This document shows positions 5,091-7,261 of a stretch of 7,261 nucleotides of DNA, one piece after another (within the stretch, counting starts at the first letter, position 1; every line of letters begins with the position of its first letter). A program made the translations under genes and the position numbers. Under the pieces are notes generated by a model, which searched no databases, had not been told where the DNA came from, and was given only the letters and a program-made list of their open reading frames with translations. This DNA comes from an uncultured Pseudomonadota bacterium (GTDB taxonomy: Bacteria; Pseudomonadota; Alphaproteobacteria; RF32; CAG-239), in the NCBI GenBank assembly GCA_949295395.1, contig CASFLB010000063.1, forward strand, positions 1 to 7,261, given 5' to 3'.

Positions 5091-6285
5091 CTATGATTCT
5101 TTTTGCGGTTCTTTGCACCTCAGCGTCGGAGGAAGCATTTTTTTTGCTGAGAATTTCAAGCTGGTTCAACTTGTCTAAGAAATCCGGCATTTGCTCAATT
5201 TTCCATACGCCGTTTTCTTTTTTGACTGTTGCTCCGATGAAGGCCAAAAAATCAAGACTTTCTTTCTTTTCCTTGTCTTTGAAGGTGCTTTCCGGATAGC
5301 CTTCCAAAGCATTCAATTTTTGAATATGCTTTTGAGGTTGCATGAGAGCTGTCCTTTTCCAAAGAATTTTGTCTTGCTCGTATCGGCTGCCCAACTTGGT
5401 CGGGAAGGGGATGAAATCCGCAAAACCAATCTGAGAAATCAGTTCTTTTTTGGAGGACTGATATTCTGCCGAAGGTTGGAAATTCATGGCCGATACCGCC
5501 GTGTAGTCTTGTGCCGGTAACAATCGCCATTTTTTGCCCAGAATCTCTTGCCATTGTTCTTGAGATAACACGCTGACATGAAGTGAGAAGATGTAGTCTC
5601 CTGAAGTATCTTCCGTCAGAATTATCCCGCTGGGCGCGTCAATCTTTTGTGCCTTTTCCCAAAGCATATCTTTAGGAATTTTCATGTAGTTGACCGCGTC
5701 TCTTAAAGATATTGAGGCAAAAATGTATTGGCCTGCTTCTTCAAGTCCGGCAATAAAAGCTGGAATTTCAGTTTTGGGGATGTGTTCAAACACATCGTTG
5801 CAGAAGACAACATCCGCTTTTTGCTCTGGCCTTGCTGAATATTCCGAAATGCCGATGTCATAGCGCTGAACCAAAATTTGGCCGTAGACGCTTTGGGCGG
5901 GCAAAAATGAGATTTCTTTTTCGTCGGCTTTTTTGATTTCAGGCGACATTTCTTTCAGAAGCTCATTGATGCTTTTGCCTTTTTCAAGAAAAACGGCGAT
6001 TTTTTCCACGTTCGCAGCAACAACTTCTGCCAAAACATTTGAGGCTTTGCTTTGCCCACAGCCGTAATCCGTTATGATAAACGGAGATGTCAGCTCAATC
6101 TTTTTCTGAAAAGCCAGTTCCAAAAGATTGGCAAACATTTCGTTTACTAATTGGTTGGCTGACGAGCCATAGCTTTTGGCGCTCGAATGCACGGAAGAAT
6201 ACACTTCCTTTAAGTCAATGTTACTTTCGTACCATTGGTTGCCTTTTTTGAAATTCACTTTTTGAAGGTTTTTTTCTGTTTCCAT
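5077..6285 (-). CDS. Class I SAM-dependent methyltransferase with C-terminal extension
   Basis: A 402-residue protein starting at ATG 6285. The Rossmann methyltransferase marks are clear: motif I ITDYGCGQS at 71-79 (SAM-binding glycine loop after a strand) and DVVFCNDVFEHIP at 158-170 (the motif-4 acidic strand, with the D-V-x-E-H form common in small-molecule methyltransferases). About 60 residues separate motif I from the RYDIGI strand at 141-146, where 20-30 are usual, so a helical insertion (about 90-130) is present. Residues 200-402 form a long charged extension not assigned to a family. The substrate is unknown. It is the first gene of a two-gene operon with a strong promoter, followed by the YhcH-like gene. 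No Shine-Dalgarno sequence precedes the ATG; the leader is A/T-rich and holds a five-codon ORF ending seven bases upstream. Confidence 0.9.
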   Translation of the reverse strand: METEKNLQKVNFKKGNQWYESNIDLKEVYSSVHSSAKSYGSSANQLVNEMFANLLELAFQKKIELTSPFIITDYGCGQSKASNVLAEVVAANVEKIAVFLEKGKSINELLKEMSPEIKKADEKEISFLPAQSVYGQILVQRYDIGISEYSARPEQKADVVFCNDVFEHIPKTEIPAFIAGLEEAGQYIFASISLRDAVNYMKIPKDMLWEKAQKIDAPSGIILTEDTSGDYIFSLHVSVLSQEQWQEILGKKWRLLPAQDYTAVSAMNFQPSAEYQSSKKELISQIGFADFIPFPTKLGSRYEQDKILWKRTALMQPQKHIQKLNALEGYPESTFKDKEKKESLDFLAFIGATVKKENGVWKIEQMPDFLDKLNQLEILSKKNASSDAEVQRTAKRIIELGV

Positions 6286-6292
6286 ATTGTTA

Positions 6293-6310
6293 TTATTTGA
6301 AATTAGACAT
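6293..6310 (-). CDS. Five-codon leader ORF (MSNFK)
   Basis: ATG at 6308-6310 with AAGG three bases upstream, five codons, and stop TAA at 6293-6295, seven bases before the methyltransferase ATG. It is the only Shine-Dalgarno-like start in the transcript leader. Translation of this minicistron could deliver ribosomes to the SD-less methyltransferase start. It is very short, so chance is possible. Confidence 0.25.
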   Translation of the reverse strand: MSNFK

Positions 6311-6372
6311 AAACCTTATCTGTACAACCGCTGTTGTTTCGATAATAGTCAAAATAATATTTTTACGGGTGA

Positions 6373-6401
6373 ATTGTAGCAGAATTTCATTTTGATGTCA
6401 A
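6373..6401 (-). promoter_or_regulatory. Strong sigma-70-type promoter of the methyltransferase operon
   Basis: On the minus strand TTGACA (6401-6396), a 17-base spacer, then TACAAT (6378-6373). The -35 box is perfect and the -10 box matches five of six. The predicted start near 6366 gives a leader of about 80 nt before ATG 6285. This is the closest-to-consensus promoter in the window. Confidence 0.85.
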
Positions 6402-6490
6402 TTACTTTTGAAAAAAAGTCCTTTTTTGTCAAAATCTTTGCTGTTATTTTTTTGTTTTTTATTGTTGTTGGTTTAATCTGCTGAAACAAA

Positions 6491-6529
6491 AAGATAGTTA
6501 TTGACATATCTAAAATAATTTACTATCTT
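6491..6529. promoter_or_regulatory. Inverted repeat embracing the secE promoter, candidate operator
   Basis: AAGATAGT (6491-6498) and ACTATCTT (6522-6529) are perfect 8-bp inverted copies with centres 31 bp apart, about three helical turns. The left copy lies just upstream of the -35 box and the right copy covers the -10 box. The geometry suits a repressor, but in such AT-rich DNA chance is a fair alternative. Confidence 0.35.
6501..6529 (+). promoter_or_regulatory. Sigma-70-type promoter for secE-nusG
   Basis: A perfect TTGACA (6501-6506), a 17-base spacer, then TATCTT (6524-6529, four of six). The predicted start near 6536 leaves a leader of about 79 nt before secE. It is divergent from the methyltransferase promoter, with about 100 bp between the two -35 boxes. 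The rest of the gap 6286-6614 holds only poly-T-rich AT sequence and the leader hairpin. Confidence 0.7.
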
Positions 6530-6543
6530 GTCGGCAATGAGTC

Positions 6544-6589
6544 AGGCGCGTTGGGCAAAGTGGCGCAATGTGTCTTGTCGTTTTTTTTT
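6544..6589 (+). terminator. Possible attenuator hairpin in the secE leader
   Basis: AGGCGCGTTG (6544-6553) pairs with CAATGTGTCT (6566-6575), ten pairs with three G-U, around a 12-base loop. Nine T follow at 6581-6589. Five unpaired bases separate stem and T-run, which weakens it as a terminator. If it works, it would limit transcription into secE. Confidence 0.3.
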
Positions 6590-6614
6590 CATTTGTTTTT
6601 TATGGATTTGTTTC

Positions 6615-6812
6615 ATGGCAAAAGTTAGTCCGATGCAGTTTTTCAGACAGGTCAAGCAAGAAGTTAAAAAAGTTACTTGGCCGACAAAGAAAGAAGTTAC
6701 GCAGTCTTCGATTATGGTTATCATTTTGGTCGTGATTGCCGCAACATTCTTCTTCTTTGTTGATCAGATTTTGGGCTGGATTGTTAAGTTAGTTTTAGAT
6801 ATTGGAGTTTAG
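6615..6812 (+). CDS. secE: Preprotein translocase subunit SecE
   Basis: A 65-residue short-form SecE, the clamp subunit of the SecYEG protein-conducting channel in the inner membrane. It starts MAKVSPMQFF at ATG 6615, with GGA about eight bases upstream. The family block RQVKQEVKKVTWPTKKEV is at residues 11-28 (amphipathic helix plus the W-P-T turn). A single transmembrane helix follows at about 34-58. The frame is open further upstream, but a start there would add about 30 residues not found in the family. The stop overlaps the AGG before nusG, which starts 5 nt later, so the two genes are co-transcribed. Confidence 0.97.
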   Translation: MAKVSPMQFFRQVKQEVKKVTWPTKKEVTQSSIMVIILVVIAATFFFFVDQILGWIVKLVLDIGV

Positions 6813-6817
6813 GTCCT

Positions 6818-7261
6818 ATGGATGCTCGTTGGTATGTTGTAAATGTTTATTCCGGTTCGGAAAAGAAAGTGGCCGAATCGATTAAAGAGCAGGCGGTTTT
6901 GAAAGGTATGGAAGACCGTATCCTTGAGGTTATGGTGCCGACCGAAGAAGTGGTTGAGCTTAAAAAGGGTGCGCGTGTTAATTCTGAACGTAAGTTCTTC
7001 CCCGGTTATGTATTGATTAAGATGGAAATGACCGATGATACTTGGCATGCGGTTATGAATACGCCGCGTGTTACCGGTTTCTTGGGCAGCCGCAACAAGC
7101 CTCAACCGATTTCGGAAGCCGAGGCAAAGCGTATTATTACGCAGATGCAAGAAGGCGTTGAAAGACCTCAAACCGTGGTCGATTATGAAGTCGGCGAGCA
7201 AATCAGAGTTATTGATGGGCCGTTCGCCTCTTTTGTCGGTTTGGTTGAGGAAGTTGACCTT
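6818..7261 (+). CDS. nusG: Transcription termination/antitermination factor NusG (3' end outside window)
   Basis: The first 148 residues of NusG, which binds RNA polymerase, reduces pausing, and links it to Rho and the ribosome. It starts MDARWYVVNVYSGSE at ATG 6818, with AGG four bases and GGAG ten bases upstream. The NGN domain covers about residues 1-115, with KKGARVNSERKFFPGYVLI and the RVTGFLG block typical of the family. The KOW domain begins near residue 125 with GEQIRVIDGPFASFVG. The frame is still open at the window end; full-length NusG is usually 175-180 residues, so about 30 are missing. The secE-nusG order is the conserved bacterial arrangement and would normally continue into ribosomal protein genes. 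Confidence 0.98.
   Translation, partial: MDARWYVVNVYSGSEKKVAESIKEQAVLKGMEDRILEVMVPTEEVVELKKGARVNSERKFFPGYVLIKMEMTDDTWHAVMNTPRVTGFLGSRNKPQPISEAEAKRIITQMQEGVERPQTVVDYEVGEQIRVIDGPFASFVGLVEEVDL

Noticed and set aside
5191..5554. ORFs of about 100 codons overlapping the methyltransferase in other frames
   Set aside because: They are shadows of the methyltransferase frame, which carries the recognised motifs.
6528..6614. N-terminal extension of SecE from TTG 6528 or ATG 6537 (a possible leaderless start)
   Set aside because: SecE of this type begins MAK at 6615, which has a ribosome site; the added residues do not match the family, although ATG 6537 coincides with the predicted transcript start.
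1..7261. CRISPR array, insertion sequence, tRNA or rRNA genes
   Set aside because: No regularly spaced repeats, transposase motifs with terminal repeats, or RNA-gene signatures were found on either strand.

Overview
The window is AT-rich bacterial DNA. It ends in a secE-nusG pair whose proteins read as alphaproteobacterial: a 65-residue single-span SecE beginning MAKVSPMQFF, and a canonical NusG. This suggests an AT-rich, possibly host-associated alphaproteobacterium; that placement is from recalled family patterns, not from a search. Everything upstream of secE looks like accessory content next to a conserved housekeeping locus.

Region 1 (1-1455, + strand): the tail of an unidentified reading frame overlaps an out-of-frame 103-codon frame. 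The latter carries a K-H/C/K-E/D/D-N/G-R pattern recalled from C-termini of Rhs-like polymorphic toxins. A 34-residue single-span membrane peptide, a strong terminator and a 152-residue cysteine-rich multi-span membrane protein follow. The order toxin-like end then membrane proteins would suit toxin and immunity, but this is inference. The 364-base gap to the next gene holds hairpins, one of which looks like a dispersed palindromic repeat, and then a promoter.

Region 2 (1456-3721, +): a 734-residue, probably monocistronic protein with its own promoter and terminator. It has helical and coiled-coil-prone N-terminal parts, a central region that faintly resembles an ADP-ribosyltransferase fold, and a long charged, probably disordered tail. 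No established family was recognised.

Region 3 (3723-4439, +): a promoter-like site, then about 214 nt of highly structured leader RNA (18-bp closing helix, three hairpins making a four-way junction, a GUAA tetraloop, and several alternative long-range pairings reaching the start codon), then a SLOG-fold DUF1273-like protein with a UUG start. This is the best candidate here for something undescribed: a cis-regulatory RNA controlling a nucleotide-ligand-binding-type protein.

Region 4 (4451-6401, - strand): a two-gene operon with a near-consensus promoter (TTGACA-17-TACAAT) and a clear terminator. It encodes a class I SAM-dependent methyltransferase with an insertion and a long C-terminal extension, then a YhcH/YjgK/YiaL-like protein. 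Neither start has a Shine-Dalgarno sequence. A five-codon leader ORF with a good ribosome site precedes the first start, and a hairpin spans the first stop codon.

Region 5 (6491-7261, +): a secE promoter embraced by an 8-bp inverted repeat, a leader hairpin followed by nine T, secE, and nusG running off the window edge.
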